A DNA stretch of 64,000 nt from Mucilaginibacter sp. OK268. Lineage in GTDB: Bacteria > Bacteroidota > Bacteroidia > Sphingobacteriales > Sphingobacteriaceae. A model generated the notes under the pieces. That model ran no database searches and was not told the DNA's origin. It worked only from the letters and a program-made list of their open reading frames with translations. The position numbers were made by a program, and so were the translations under genes. Below, in pieces: positions 17,192 through 25,405 of the stretch (position 1 is the first letter of the stretch; every line of letters starts with the position of its first letter). The stretch spans positions 1 through 64,000 of the forward strand of contig NZ_FNJV01000001.1 in the NCBI RefSeq assembly GCF_900103125.1. Reading direction: 5' to 3'.

Positions 17192-17584
17192 TTATATAGT
17201 AGGTTTTGCCGTAAATATACCGGCGTAATACTTACGATAGGCGATGCCTAGAAATAAATGGATCACGATAATACCTATACCCATCGGAGCTCCTGCCGGT
17301 GCCAGTATGGTATGGAACAGGAAAATATTGACCGATATGGGGAACAGGATCAGTAAAAAGAAAGCGGTGTAACGGTTAACCAATATGGCCAGTCCGCTCA
17401 CAATTTCTATCACTTTCATATACTGGAAAAAATAGCCCGAGCCCCATAAGCCGCCGCTAAAGGCCTGCGCCTTGGCCGACATTGGAGGCTGTGCCATGTG
17501 TAAAAAGGGATAAAAGAAATTAATTCCAAATACTACAAAAAGAAGCCCCAACAAAATGCGGGCAATTAATACAGCAATCTTCAT
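17192..17584 (-). CDS. DoxX-like membrane protein
   Basis: A 130-residue protein with four predicted membrane helices (about 4-26, 48-68, 72-94, 98-120). The first helix RILLGLLFVVFGINFF has the shape typical of DoxX-like proteins. Members are loosely linked to quinone- or thiol-redox chemistry, but this one's role cannot be fixed. It is divergent from msrA (methionine sulfoxide reductase), which at least fits a redox context. Confidence 0.75.
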   Translation of the reverse strand: MKIAVLIARILLGLLFVVFGINFFYPFLHMAQPPMSAKAQAFSGGLWGSGYFFQYMKVIEIVSGLAILVNRYTAFFLLILFPISVNIFLFHTILAPAGAPMGIGIIVIHLFLGIAYRKYYAGIFTAKPTI

Positions 17585-17697
17585 GGATTTAAAAGTTTAA
17601 TATAAGGTTAAACACTAATTTAGTAATTTAAATGACATTTTCAAAAGGTACATTACCTGCCCAAGCCAAACAAGTATTAACTTCGTTTATAAATAGC

Positions 17698-18243
17698 ATG
17701 AACATTCAAAAAATAACATTTGGCAACGGTTGCTTTTGGTGCACCGAAGCTGTATTTCAATCCCTTAAAGGTGTAACTTCAGTAACATCAGGTTACATGG
17801 GCGGCAAGATTTTAAACCCCACTTATGAGCAGGTTTGTACCGGTGCCAGCGGCCATGCGGAGGTGATACACCTGGAGTATGATGCCGACATCATTTCGCT
17901 TGACGAATTGCTGCTGGTGTTTTTCAAAACGCATAACCCAACTACGCTCAACCGTCAGGGTAACGATGTGGGTACCCAATACCGCTCGGCTATATTTTAT
18001 TATACCGACGAGCAAAAACAGGCATCAGAAGCCATGATCAAAACGCTCAGTAATGAGCATGTGTTTGATGATCCGATAGTTACTGAAATTACCCCGGCCA
18101 ATGAGTTTTACCCGGCCGAAGATTATCACCAGAACTATTTTAATGATAATCCCAATAAATCGTACTGCGCGTTTGTGATCCAGCCAAAACTGAATAAATT
18201 TGCCAAGGAGTTCAAGGATAAAATTAAGCCCGAACTATTATAA
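17698..18243 (+). CDS. msrA: Peptide-methionine (S)-S-oxide reductase
   Basis: A 181-residue MsrA, which reduces the S form of methionine sulfoxide in proteins and free methionine. The catalytic Cys12 lies in GNGCFWCTEAVF, with conserved GYMGG, GHAEVIHLEYD and FYPAEDYHQNYF downstream. A Cys in YCAFVI near residue 157 may serve as a resolving cysteine. The start at 17698 (MNIQKITFG) fits the family; an in-frame ATG at 17632 would add 22 residues with no signal-peptide character. It is cytoplasmic and thioredoxin-dependent; a thioredoxin is encoded at 50028. Confidence 0.92.
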   Translation: MNIQKITFGNGCFWCTEAVFQSLKGVTSVTSGYMGGKILNPTYEQVCTGASGHAEVIHLEYDADIISLDELLLVFFKTHNPTTLNRQGNDVGTQYRSAIFYYTDEQKQASEAMIKTLSNEHVFDDPIVTEITPANEFYPAEDYHQNYFNDNPNKSYCAFVIQPKLNKFAKEFKDKIKPELL

Positions 18244-18258
18244 AAGTCTAATATGTTG

Positions 18259-18350
18259 GTCATCCCGAATTTATTTCGGGATCTCACAGGACAGGTAGCC
18301 AGCATATTGTACACCTTGTATGTGAGATGCTGAAACAAGTTCAGCATGAC
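18259..18350. repeat. CATCCCGAATTTATTTCGGG repeat pair
   Basis: 18259-18287 (GTCATCCCGAAT..TTCGGGATCTCAC) and 18322-18350 (GTGAGATGCTGAAAC..TTCAGCATGAC) are imperfect inverted copies. They are related to 10904-10987. The repeat ends 23 bp before the next start codon, so it must hold or flank that gene's promoter. Confidence 0.75.
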
Positions 18351-18373
18351 AGCTATTGGTTTATGCTAAAAAA

Positions 18374-19219
18374 ATGAAAAAAAGCTATAGCTATCTAATA
18401 CCAGCACTTTTAGTGCTCGGCGCCTGCGCCTCAAAAAAAGTAACTACAACATCAACTACCTCCGCAACCAATACGGCATCTGTTGTTAATGGCAATAGCT
18501 CCATTACCAATGATGGTAAAATATGGGCCTCTTTATGGCAGCAAAGGGCCGCCGAATACAGGGCTCTGTGTTTTCAGGCTTACAACATAGCTAAACAGCG
18601 TGTGGACGAAGGCGTAAAAAAGGTAAGTACCAAACCGCTGGCTATTGTGACCGATATTGACGAAACTTTGTTGGATAATAGTCCGTATGATGCGGCTCAG
18701 GGTTTAAAAAATCAGGACTACAGCGATAAAACCTGGAAACAGTGGACTGATAAGGCTGTAGCCGATACCGTGCCCGGCGCACCTGCATTTTTTAAATACG
18801 CGGCATCTAAAGGCATCACTATTTACTATATTACCAACCGCAACGAAAACGAGCGCGGTGCTACGCTGTACAACCTGCAGAAATATGCCATGCCCAATGC
18901 CAATGATGAGCACTTGTTTTTAAAGAATGGCAACTCCAGTAAAGAAGAACGCCGACAGGAAGTATTAAAAACACATGAGATCCTGCTGCTTTGCGGCGAT
19001 AACCTGCCCGATTTTGATATGTTGTATGATAATCATCCTACAGAAGAAAACCGTATGGCGATAACCCAGAAACTGCAAAAAGAATTTGGCAGCCGCTATA
19101 TTGTGATCCCGAATCCATCATACGGCGATTTTGAAGGCGCGCTGTTCCAGTATAATTACAAGCTGAACCCAGCGCAAAAAGATTCTGTGATCCGGGCTAA
19201 GGTGAAAGCGGACAGGTAA
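18374..19219 (+). CDS. 5'-nucleotidase, lipoprotein e(P4) family
   Basis: A 281-residue lipoprotein of the HAD class C acid phosphatase type. Signal peptide with lipobox LGAC (Cys18). Catalytic motif DIDETLLDN starts at Asp94 (nucleophile) with Asp96 as acid/base; later motifs are ITNRNENER near 160 and LLCGDNLPDFD near 205. The family removes phosphate from nucleotides (NMN, AMP) outside the inner membrane so that the nucleoside can be imported. The start is the ATG at 18374; an upstream ATG at 18356 lies in repeat-derived sequence and would mask the signal peptide. Confidence 0.87.
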   Translation: MKKSYSYLIPALLVLGACASKKVTTTSTTSATNTASVVNGNSSITNDGKIWASLWQQRAAEYRALCFQAYNIAKQRVDEGVKKVSTKPLAIVTDIDETLLDNSPYDAAQGLKNQDYSDKTWKQWTDKAVADTVPGAPAFFKYAASKGITIYYITNRNENERGATLYNLQKYAMPNANDEHLFLKNGNSSKEERRQEVLKTHEILLLCGDNLPDFDMLYDNHPTEENRMAITQKLQKEFGSRYIVIPNPSYGDFEGALFQYNYKLNPAQKDSVIRAKVKADR

Positions 19220-19302
19220 GGGGAAAGATAAGTCAAAAGTCAAAATTAAAAAGTCAAAAAAGGTATTTCGGATGAACGGTTAAATGTTCGGATGCTATTG
19301 AT

Positions 19303-19344
19303 AAAAAAAAGCGTCGGAGATATACTGCATCCCGACGCTTTCTT
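19303..19344. terminator. Bidirectional terminator
   Basis: AAAGCGTCGG and CCGACGCTTT around a 14-base loop, with A8 on the left and a T-rich right side. It serves the e(P4)-type gene (plus) and the DinB-like gene (minus). Confidence 0.8.
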
Positions 19345-19351
19345 GTTTTGG

Positions 19352-19876
19352 TTAGAATAACATTTCGGGCGGAGGAGTTACACCTTTTAAGCGCAGGTAA
19401 ACGGTGGCTTGCCCGCGGTGGTGAGTTTGATGCTCAAATCCTTTTGACAATAACAGGCCACGGGTCGATTTCAGCTTGCCCAGATCTACCTCTTCGGCAA
19501 ATTGTGCGTCGGTCATGCCTTGTAGGGCGCCGATAGCGTAGTCATAGCTGTCTAAAACCGCTTTGGTGGTAGCTTCTTTGTTTTGCTCTACGGTTTTCTC
19601 TAACGATACCCCCTTGGCCAGCGGACTTGGTTTGCCACTTACCTTGCTTAAAAAAAAGTAGTTGTCATCGGCTAAATGCAGCATCTGGCCGGCAAAAGAG
19701 CGAACCTCCGGTGTGGCTTTAAAAGTATAACCATCGGCAGGCATGGCATCCAGATAGGCTTTGGTGTATGCCTTGGCGCGTGTCCATTCGGCAACAAGTT
19801 GATCTTTAGTCAACTGTGCGAATGCTGTAGTGCAAGCAAAGGTTAACATTAATAACAGGAATGATACTTTTTTCAT
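19352..19876 (-). CDS. Exported DinB-like four-helix protein
   Basis: A 174-residue protein with a clear signal peptide (MKKVSFLLLMLTFACTTAFAQ) followed by a DinB/YfiT-type four-helix bundle. The usual metal triad is visible: His near residue 67 (QMLHLADD) and the pair in FEHQTHHRGQ near 148-155. DinB folds normally sit in the cytoplasm and bind divalent metal for thiol or transferase chemistry; export is unusual. A second, cytoplasmic DinB protein lies at 47284. The activity is unknown. Confidence 0.75.
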   Translation of the reverse strand: MKKVSFLLLMLTFACTTAFAQLTKDQLVAEWTRAKAYTKAYLDAMPADGYTFKATPEVRSFAGQMLHLADDNYFFLSKVSGKPSPLAKGVSLEKTVEQNKEATTKAVLDSYDYAIGALQGMTDAQFAEEVDLGKLKSTRGLLLSKGFEHQTHHRGQATVYLRLKGVTPPPEMLF

Positions 19877-20011
19877 GATGATTTGGTATTGGTTTATTGG
19901 TTGTTCAAAAATACTATGAATCCCTCATTTATTATAAAGCTAAGGATAAAATCCGATCCGCAAATACTTGTATCGTTTAATCAAATTCAGTCCAAGGTCT
20001 GTATTATTTAG

Positions 20012-20037
20012 CCTGTGGTGATAACACCGACCACAAG
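20012..20037 (+). repeat. Local palindrome GTGGTGATAACACCGACCAC, copy 1
   Basis: A partly palindromic unit, GTGGT..GGTGTTAT..ACC..ACCAC in other copies. Related units lie at 21304-21332, 21868-21896 and about 23289-23312, one in each intergenic space of this block. It looks like a regulator site or a short local repeat. The rest of 19877-20171 holds nothing recognised. Confidence 0.55.
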
Positions 20038-20171
20038 CAGAAAAGTATAAAAAGATTAATCAATCCTGGTTGGATAACATGGCAGACCTTAGCTGTAGAT
20101 TGATTTTAAACCTAAACTTGTAATATTTGCCTGCTTTTGGTATTTTAGTTACCAACCTATATCCCAAACAA

Positions 20172-21257
20172 ATGAGTTTATTGAAAAGCATATTTAAAAA
20201 GAAAGAGACGCCCATAAAAACATATGATGATTTCTGGAGCTGGTTTCGGAGCAATGAGAAGTCGTTTTTTAATGTGATTAAACAGCAAGGGGATATTGAG
20301 AAAGAATTTTTTAGCAAATTATCGCCCAAACTCAATGAGCTTAAAAGTGGTTTCTTCTTTCTCACTGGCATGATGAATGATAACACCGCAGAACTTATAC
20401 TGACCGCGGATGGCAATATTAAAAATATAAACTTTGTGGAAGAACTGGTGGCTGCTGCTCCTGAAATCAACGGCTGGAAACTCACGGCATTAAAACCGCC
20501 TTCCAACATACAGGATACTTATATTGAAATGGCCGGCTACAAGTTCAGTAGCGATAATATCTGGTTTTATCCTAACAATAATGAGTGGCATCCTGATGAG
20601 ATCGATGTAACTATAATACATCCTGATCTGAATGAAAATAACAGAAACGATATCACCAATGGGGTATACATTTTCCTGGATAATTTTTTAGGGGAGTTGA
20701 ATTTTGTGACCACTATTGATAACCTGAATGTTGTTGGTAATGATGATGTGGAAGCGGAACGGGTGCCTATTGAAAAGCTAAATGATTATCTGATATGGCG
20801 CGAAAAAGAATTTGTAGAAAAATACGAAGGCGTACGGCATGATACCGAGCAGGATAGCTATTCAGCAATGGAAGCTGAACTGAAGAGCGGTAATAAATTG
20901 CTGGCTATCATCAATATGGATTTGTTGAAATGGGAAAGTAAAGCCTCTCATCCATGGATATTGAATATTGAGATCAAATACGATGGCAGTCGCAGAAACG
21001 GTATGCCAGATGAGCGTACCTATCAGCTGCTTAGCATCATTGAAGACGAAATCATGGCTGATCTTAAAGATTATGATGGCTATCTGAATATTGGCCGCCA
21101 AACTGCCGACGGTATCAGGGAAATCTATTTTGCCTGTAAGGATTTCAGGAAACCATCTGCGGTTTTATACCGCATACAGCAAAAGTATGGTGTTGCCCTT
21201 GACTATGACATTTATAAAGATAAATACTGGCAGTCTTTTGATCGTTTTATCAATTAA
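20172..21257 (+). CDS. DUF695 domain-containing protein
   Basis: A 361-residue cytoplasmic protein starting at the ATG at 20172 (MSLLKSIFKKK); the longer frame from 20127 adds an unconvincing extension. The N-terminal 140 residues (FWSWFRSNEKSFFNVIKQ) form one alpha/beta domain. The C-terminal part (about 215-361; DLLKWESKASHPWILNIEIKY onward, ending KYWQSFDRFIN) matches the DUF695 type, whose members resemble RNase E inhibitor B-like folds. No catalytic motif is seen and the role is unknown. It sits in a block of accessory genes separated by palindromic repeats. Confidence 0.7.
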   Translation: MSLLKSIFKKKETPIKTYDDFWSWFRSNEKSFFNVIKQQGDIEKEFFSKLSPKLNELKSGFFFLTGMMNDNTAELILTADGNIKNINFVEELVAAAPEINGWKLTALKPPSNIQDTYIEMAGYKFSSDNIWFYPNNNEWHPDEIDVTIIHPDLNENNRNDITNGVYIFLDNFLGELNFVTTIDNLNVVGNDDVEAERVPIEKLNDYLIWREKEFVEKYEGVRHDTEQDSYSAMEAELKSGNKLLAIINMDLLKWESKASHPWILNIEIKYDGSRRNGMPDERTYQLLSIIEDEIMADLKDYDGYLNIGRQTADGIREIYFACKDFRKPSAVLYRIQQKYGVALDYDIYKDKYWQSFDRFIN

Positions 21258-21303
21258 TTATTAAGGCATTTAACCTTTAGGCTATAATAACACAATTCAG
21301 CCC

Positions 21304-21332
21304 ATGGCCGCTGTTATCACCACATCACAGGG
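21304..21332 (-). repeat. Local palindrome, copy 2
   Basis: The reverse complement reads GTGGTGATAACAGCGGCCAT, matching copy 1 at 20012-20037 with few changes. It lies in the space downstream of the DUF695 gene. Confidence 0.5.
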
Positions 21333-21340
21333 TATTCTTT

Positions 21341-21775
21341 TCATATTAAACCTAAATTAATATCAGATGCCCTTGTTGGTGTGAATAGTGTGACCGGTTT
21401 TGAGTGTGGTAACTGAGGATCGAATAGGGATTCGGCTAAAACTTTTACATCCTGCTCGCTCAGTTTACTTGATTTTGCTTCCCACTGCCAGTAATGTTTA
21501 GTGTCAAAGTCTACATGTAAGCTTCCCAGGTAATACTTCTCGAAATCCTGCCCATAATTTATAATGTAGGTATCTGATTTGAATTTCTCTGGCAAAACTT
21601 CCTGCTCAAGCCTTGCTTTATAAGCATCATCTCTCAGTTGACCATAAAAGTATAAAATTTCAATCTTACCTGACTTGATATTAGGTGGCTCTTTGGATTG
21701 TAATAAGAACGGGCTAACAAAGATTTCGCAGTCTCCACTTTCTATTGGAATAGTAATGATGTAGGAGTTGAGCAT
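21341..21775 (-). CDS. Hypothetical cytoplasmic protein
   Basis: A 144-residue protein that I do not recognise. It has no signal peptide or membrane segment. It starts with a beta-rich stretch (NSYIITIPIESGDCEIFVSP), then an acidic alpha/beta middle, and ends in a Ser/Thr-rich tail. It is convergent with the DUF695 gene and bracketed by the local palindromes at 21304 and 21868, so it belongs to the same accessory block. Coding is supported by length, its own start and the absence of a better overlapping frame. Confidence 0.55.
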   Translation of the reverse strand: MLNSYIITIPIESGDCEIFVSPFLLQSKEPPNIKSGKIEILYFYGQLRDDAYKARLEQEVLPEKFKSDTYIINYGQDFEKYYLGSLHVDFDTKHYWQWEAKSSKLSEQDVKVLAESLFDPQLPHSKPVTLFTPTRASDINLGLI

Positions 21776-21867
21776 AGTGTTTAGGTTTTTGCTTCGATGA
21801 CATTCTGTATAATGGTAAATTTAAGAATTTTTATGCTTGTACGAACGATCAAGACTAATCTTCAATC

Positions 21868-21896
21868 TGTGGTCGGTGTTATTACCGCACCACTTA
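21868..21896 (-). repeat. Local palindrome, copy 3
   Basis: TGTGGTCGGTGTTATTACCG followed by CACCAC: arms GTGGTNNGGT and ACCNNACCAC around a 6-bp centre. It is the clearest palindromic form of the family, upstream of the hypothetical gene and just past the end of the dipeptidase. Confidence 0.55.
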
Positions 21897-21915
21897 ACGC
21901 GCCAATAGTTAAATG

Positions 21916-23157
21916 TCAATGGTGACCAGCAGTGGCGGCATCAAACACGCAGCAGAAGTTGCCACCGCCTAGCTTGACGATTTCATCCGGAGTAAAGCCA
22001 GTCTTTAACATCGCATCGACAACTGCATAATAAAATCCGGATTTCTGGTACTGCCAGGCCTGGTTGGTGCGTTCGCCAATCCTGCCGCCATTTTGACCAC
22101 CGCCGAGTTTGTCCATAGGGAGGCCTTCCGGATGATGGCCAGGATCGCCACCAGATTGTGGGGTGGGTTCACCAGGTTTAGGGCCAAAGTTGCCGGCTGC
22201 TCTATAAGCCGGGGGCAACTTGGTATCGGTGCCGATGCAAACGTGGTCAATTCCAATAACATCAACCAAAGCCCGGATATTTTGGGCATACTCCAACGGC
22301 GTGTCGGCCAGGTGTGTCCAAACGCCAATCACGCCACCAGCATCGGCAACAATTTTAGCCTGCTCCTTGCTGATGAGTCTTGGCCGCATCATACGGGCCA
22401 TGAGCTGGTTCTGCCCTAACTGGGTATCGAGGCCGGTATGAGAGATGATCACCGGATGGGTTGCCAATTTGAGCGCGGCTGCCACAGTATCCGCATTGGC
22501 GTGCGCCAGGTCGACGAGAATGCCCAGCCGGTTGCATTCCTTGATGATGTCAGCTCCAAAGGCAGTCAGTCCTCCAAAACGTGCGGGATTTGTATAAACA
22601 TCGCCTAGCGGCACCGACGCATCACTGTCATGCAGCAGTCCGAGATGTCGCAAGCCCCGGTGGTAGGCCTCCCCGAGTCGATCCAGTTGTCCTTCAAGAA
22701 AGTGACCGCCTTCAACTGATTGAATGACGGTCGGTTGGCGCTGATTATGGGCAGCCTGGATGTCAGCCAGGTTCAGGGAGCGCTTCATGCCATTGCGCTC
22801 CAACTGCTGATCCATTGATGCTAAGCCGTTCAGGAACCGCTCATAAGCCTCTCCGGGTTTTTGTAATTTTTGATAGTCGAGGGCGAATGTCATGCAAATG
22901 GCCGATAAGCCTGATTGTTTCATCTCGCCGGCCAGGTCGATGTTTGGACCAGGTACTTCGGTCAGGGTGAGGGGGACGTCGATATGATTATGCGTGTCGA
23001 TACCGATCGTATCGGCAACGATCTTAGCCACTCGCGGGTCCACCTCGTCGATAGCCCATGTTGCCAGGGGATTCATCATCATCACAGTACCCGCCCCGGC
23101 TACGGTGATGGCCGTAAGAAATTCCCGTCGTGACCATGTTGGTTGAGTTTTCATCAT
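21916..23157 (-). CDS. Tat-exported dipeptidase, peptidase M19 family
   Basis: A 413-residue membrane-dipeptidase-type (renal dipeptidase-like) zinc hydrolase. The N-terminus has a twin-arginine signal, SRREFLTAITVAGAG (Arg10-Arg11). Zinc ligands fit the family: His residues in DTHNHID (54-60), bridging Glu149 in SVEGGHFLEG, His219 in DLAHA and His240 in ISHTG. Substrates are usually dipeptides or D-amino-acid-containing peptides in the periplasm. Base composition is distinctly GC-rich (sampled lines 57-63 percent against about 43-48 percent nearby), which suggests acquisition from another lineage. It is monocistronic. Confidence 0.87.
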   Translation of the reverse strand: MMKTQPTWSRREFLTAITVAGAGTVMMMNPLATWAIDEVDPRVAKIVADTIGIDTHNHIDVPLTLTEVPGPNIDLAGEMKQSGLSAICMTFALDYQKLQKPGEAYERFLNGLASMDQQLERNGMKRSLNLADIQAAHNQRQPTVIQSVEGGHFLEGQLDRLGEAYHRGLRHLGLLHDSDASVPLGDVYTNPARFGGLTAFGADIIKECNRLGILVDLAHANADTVAAALKLATHPVIISHTGLDTQLGQNQLMARMMRPRLISKEQAKIVADAGGVIGVWTHLADTPLEYAQNIRALVDVIGIDHVCIGTDTKLPPAYRAAGNFGPKPGEPTPQSGGDPGHHPEGLPMDKLGGGQNGGRIGERTNQAWQYQKSGFYYAVVDAMLKTGFTPDEIVKLGGGNFCCVFDAATAGHH

Positions 23158-23288
23158 GATTTAAATTATATCGAAGGTAGAAACTGTTCCTTGTATCGCC
23201 AGATGTAATCGTCGTTCGGTCAGAGTAAGTAGATGAATTGGAAAATACAGCCGATAAGATAAGGATAAATAGCTTTCAGTCCAGTTCG

Positions 23289-23312
23289 TGTGGCGTTATC
23301 ACTGCGCTGTGT
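23289..23312 (-). repeat. Local palindrome, weak copy 4
   Basis: The reverse complement contains GTGATAACGCCACA, related to copies 1-3. It lies in the long gap (23158-23915) upstream of the dipeptidase. Apart from this and the conserved element at 23448, the gap holds no gene. Confidence 0.35.
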
Positions 23313-23447
23313 GTTTTGATAAGGGGCTACATTAAACAAGCTGATAATAGTTGAGTTTTATATAGCACAAATTCGGATGCCGTAGGCCGTGCTGAAGAAT
23401 GGATGTTTGTTTATTTCACAAATTTTCGGTATATTTATACAACTGAA

Positions 23448-23702
23448 CAGCCCGGTTTTCCTGATCAAAAAGGAGAACCGGGCTGTTTAGTTAAGTGAAA
23501 AACAAGGCCAAAAAACAACCATTTTTCATATAGTTATTTGAATATCAGTAATTTAATACTTTTTAAACCTTTCAAAACCCATCAAAAATTTGTTAAAAAG
23601 TGTTAAAATGGCGTTAAAACTTTGTTAAAATGGGTAATTACCGGGTCTTTTTAGCCTGTTTTGACTAAAAAAGTGTTAAAATAAAAGGTTTAAAAAGTTT
23701 TT
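23448..23702 (+). promoter_or_regulatory. Conserved photolyase-associated element, copy 1
   Basis: A 255-bp noncoding element repeated on the other strand at 46926-47177. In order: hairpin 23448-23485 (15-bp stem CAGCCCGG...CCGGGCTG); conserved AAACAAGGCCAAAA-like linker; inverted repeat arm ACTTTTTAAACCTTT (23558-23572); tandem TGTTAAAA at 23591, 23601, 23612 (CGTTAAAA) and 23623; a further copy at 23674; and the second arm AAAGGTTTAAAAAGT (23684-23698). Spacing of 10-11 bp puts the repeats on one face of the helix. The element faces the CRY-DASH gene, 214 bp downstream. A CarH/LitR-type MerR photoreceptor is the likeliest binder (inference). A MITE-like mobile element is the alternative. 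Confidence 0.7.
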
Positions 23703-23915
23703 ACAGGGGGCACCAAGCTATTGTATTATTAGAGATATAACTTATATTTATCCCTAATAAGTAGTTCGGAATTTTTAGAAAAACAGCATTTAGAACTGTC
23801 TGCAAAACAGAAAAAATGTTGAAACGGTGTCAAATATTGCAACAAAGTGTGTTTATGACACAAATAAATTGCAAATTTGTGGTCTGCATTAATTCAGTTA
23901 ACTCCCTGTTTAACG

Positions 23916-25226
23916 ATGAGTGAAAAGACGATATTGGTTTGGTTCAGAAATGACTTGCGGATACACGATAACGAGATCTTGTTAGAGGCTGTTCGTAAGG
24001 CTGATAAAGTGCTGCCCGTATATTGTTTTGATCCTTATTATTTCCAGCAAACTGCATCAGGGACTTCCAAAACCGGCAATTTTCGGGCGCGTTTCCTGAT
24101 CGAAGCTGTGGCCGATCTTCGTAAAAACTTACAGGGCTATGGCGCCGAACTGATCATCCGAACAGGCAACCCAGCCGAAGTATTACCGCAACTGGCCGAG
24201 CAATACCAGGTAAACGAGGTGTATCATCACCGGGAAGTAGCTTATGAGGAAACCGGTATATCTGAGCAGGTAGAGGCGGCTTTATGGAAACTAAGGCTTA
24301 ATCTGAAGCATTTTATAGGTCATACATTATATCATAAGGAAGACCTTCCCTTCCCGATTAAGGATATCCCGGATAGCTTTGCCATATTTAAGAAAAAGGT
24401 GGAGCGTGATAGTAATGTACGCCCATGTGTACCAACACCTGAACATATTATCGTCCCCGAAATAACAGATGCTGGGGAATTACCTACCCTGCAACAATTA
24501 GGCTTGGATGAACCTATTGATGATTCGCGTGCTACCAACTATTTTCAGGGGGGCGAAACCGCGGCTTTGGTACAGTTGCACAAATATTTTTCGCAAAGTG
24601 AACAGGCGGTTAAACCTAAAGGCTCCCGGGGAGGTGCTACTAACTCTTCAAAATTATCTCCATGGCTGTCTGTAGGTTGTATATCGCCAAGGCAGGTTTA
24701 CTGGGAAATATTTAAGCATAGTGGCGACAGCTACGCGCAAAATGCCAGCATGCTGAAACTTGAACTGCTCTGGCGCGACTATTTCAGGTTTATGTTTAAA
24801 AAACACGGGCAAAAATTCATCAAAGCCAAAAACGCGGAAAGCGATGAGGCCGACATAGCCGTTAATGAACTGGAGTTTAATAAATGGGCACATGGCGAAA
24901 CGGGCGTCCCGTTTATTGATGCCTGTATGCACGAGCTTAATGCTACCGGCTACATCTGTAATCAATGCCGGCAAATAGTAGCTACCTACCTGGTGCATGA
25001 GCTCAAAGCCGACTGGACTCTGGGCGCTGTTTATTTCGAAGAAAAGCTGATCGACTATTCTCCTGCCAGTAACTGGGGAAACTGGGCTTTTATTGCCGGG
25101 GTGAATGATGCCAAAGAAAGTAAATATACCATAGCCGCCATGCAAGCTAAAGATGCCGAGAGCGATTTTGTAACCACCTGGCAACACTCCACCATTGATG
25201 AGGCTGGCGACCTGGTAGGGGCCTGA
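23916..25226 (+). CDS. Cryptochrome DASH / photolyase family protein
   Basis: A 436-residue FAD-binding blue-light protein of the CRY-DASH type. The N-terminal Rossmann-like antenna domain (about 1-140) starts MSEKTILVWFRNDLRIHDNE. The helical FAD domain has SKLSPWLSVGCISPRQVYWE (20 residues from 246), ELLWRDYFRFMF near 288 and the NWGNWAFIAGVNDA block near 390. The DASH assignment rests on KTGNFRARFLIEAVADLR and LYHKEDLPFP. It would repair UV dimers in single-stranded or looped DNA, or sense light. The start at ATG 23916 is preferred to an upstream ATG at 23877. It is the only gene downstream of the conserved element copy 1; a separate class I photolyase lies at 43347. Confidence 0.88.
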   Translation: MSEKTILVWFRNDLRIHDNEILLEAVRKADKVLPVYCFDPYYFQQTASGTSKTGNFRARFLIEAVADLRKNLQGYGAELIIRTGNPAEVLPQLAEQYQVNEVYHHREVAYEETGISEQVEAALWKLRLNLKHFIGHTLYHKEDLPFPIKDIPDSFAIFKKKVERDSNVRPCVPTPEHIIVPEITDAGELPTLQQLGLDEPIDDSRATNYFQGGETAALVQLHKYFSQSEQAVKPKGSRGGATNSSKLSPWLSVGCISPRQVYWEIFKHSGDSYAQNASMLKLELLWRDYFRFMFKKHGQKFIKAKNAESDEADIAVNELEFNKWAHGETGVPFIDACMHELNATGYICNQCRQIVATYLVHELKADWTLGAVYFEEKLIDYSPASNWGNWAFIAGVNDAKESKYTIAAMQAKDAESDFVTTWQHSTIDEAGDLVGA

Positions 25227-25373
25227 CCAAATATTCACTATCCCGGTTAAACTATTACCTCAATTCGATATCTCATAATAGCACTTTGCCCGGTTTTGCG
25301 TGTTATGACACAGATATTAGGCAGATGTAAAATTTCTTTACAATTAATTATGAAGTATATAAGCCTATATGCT

Positions 25374-25381
25374 TACTTTTG
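25374..25381 (+). promoter_or_regulatory. Probable sucA -7 box
   Basis: TACTTTTG fits TAnnTTTG and lies 24 bp before the chosen sucA start. No clear TTG is found at -33, so the assignment is tentative. Confidence 0.4.
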
Positions 25382-25405
25382 TACCGTTTTAAAGATCAGT
25401 TTCTC

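Noticed and set aside
23448..23702. CRISPR-like array
   Set aside because: The TGTTAAAA units are 8 bp at 10-11 bp spacing with no spacers of 25-40 bp and no cas genes in the window.
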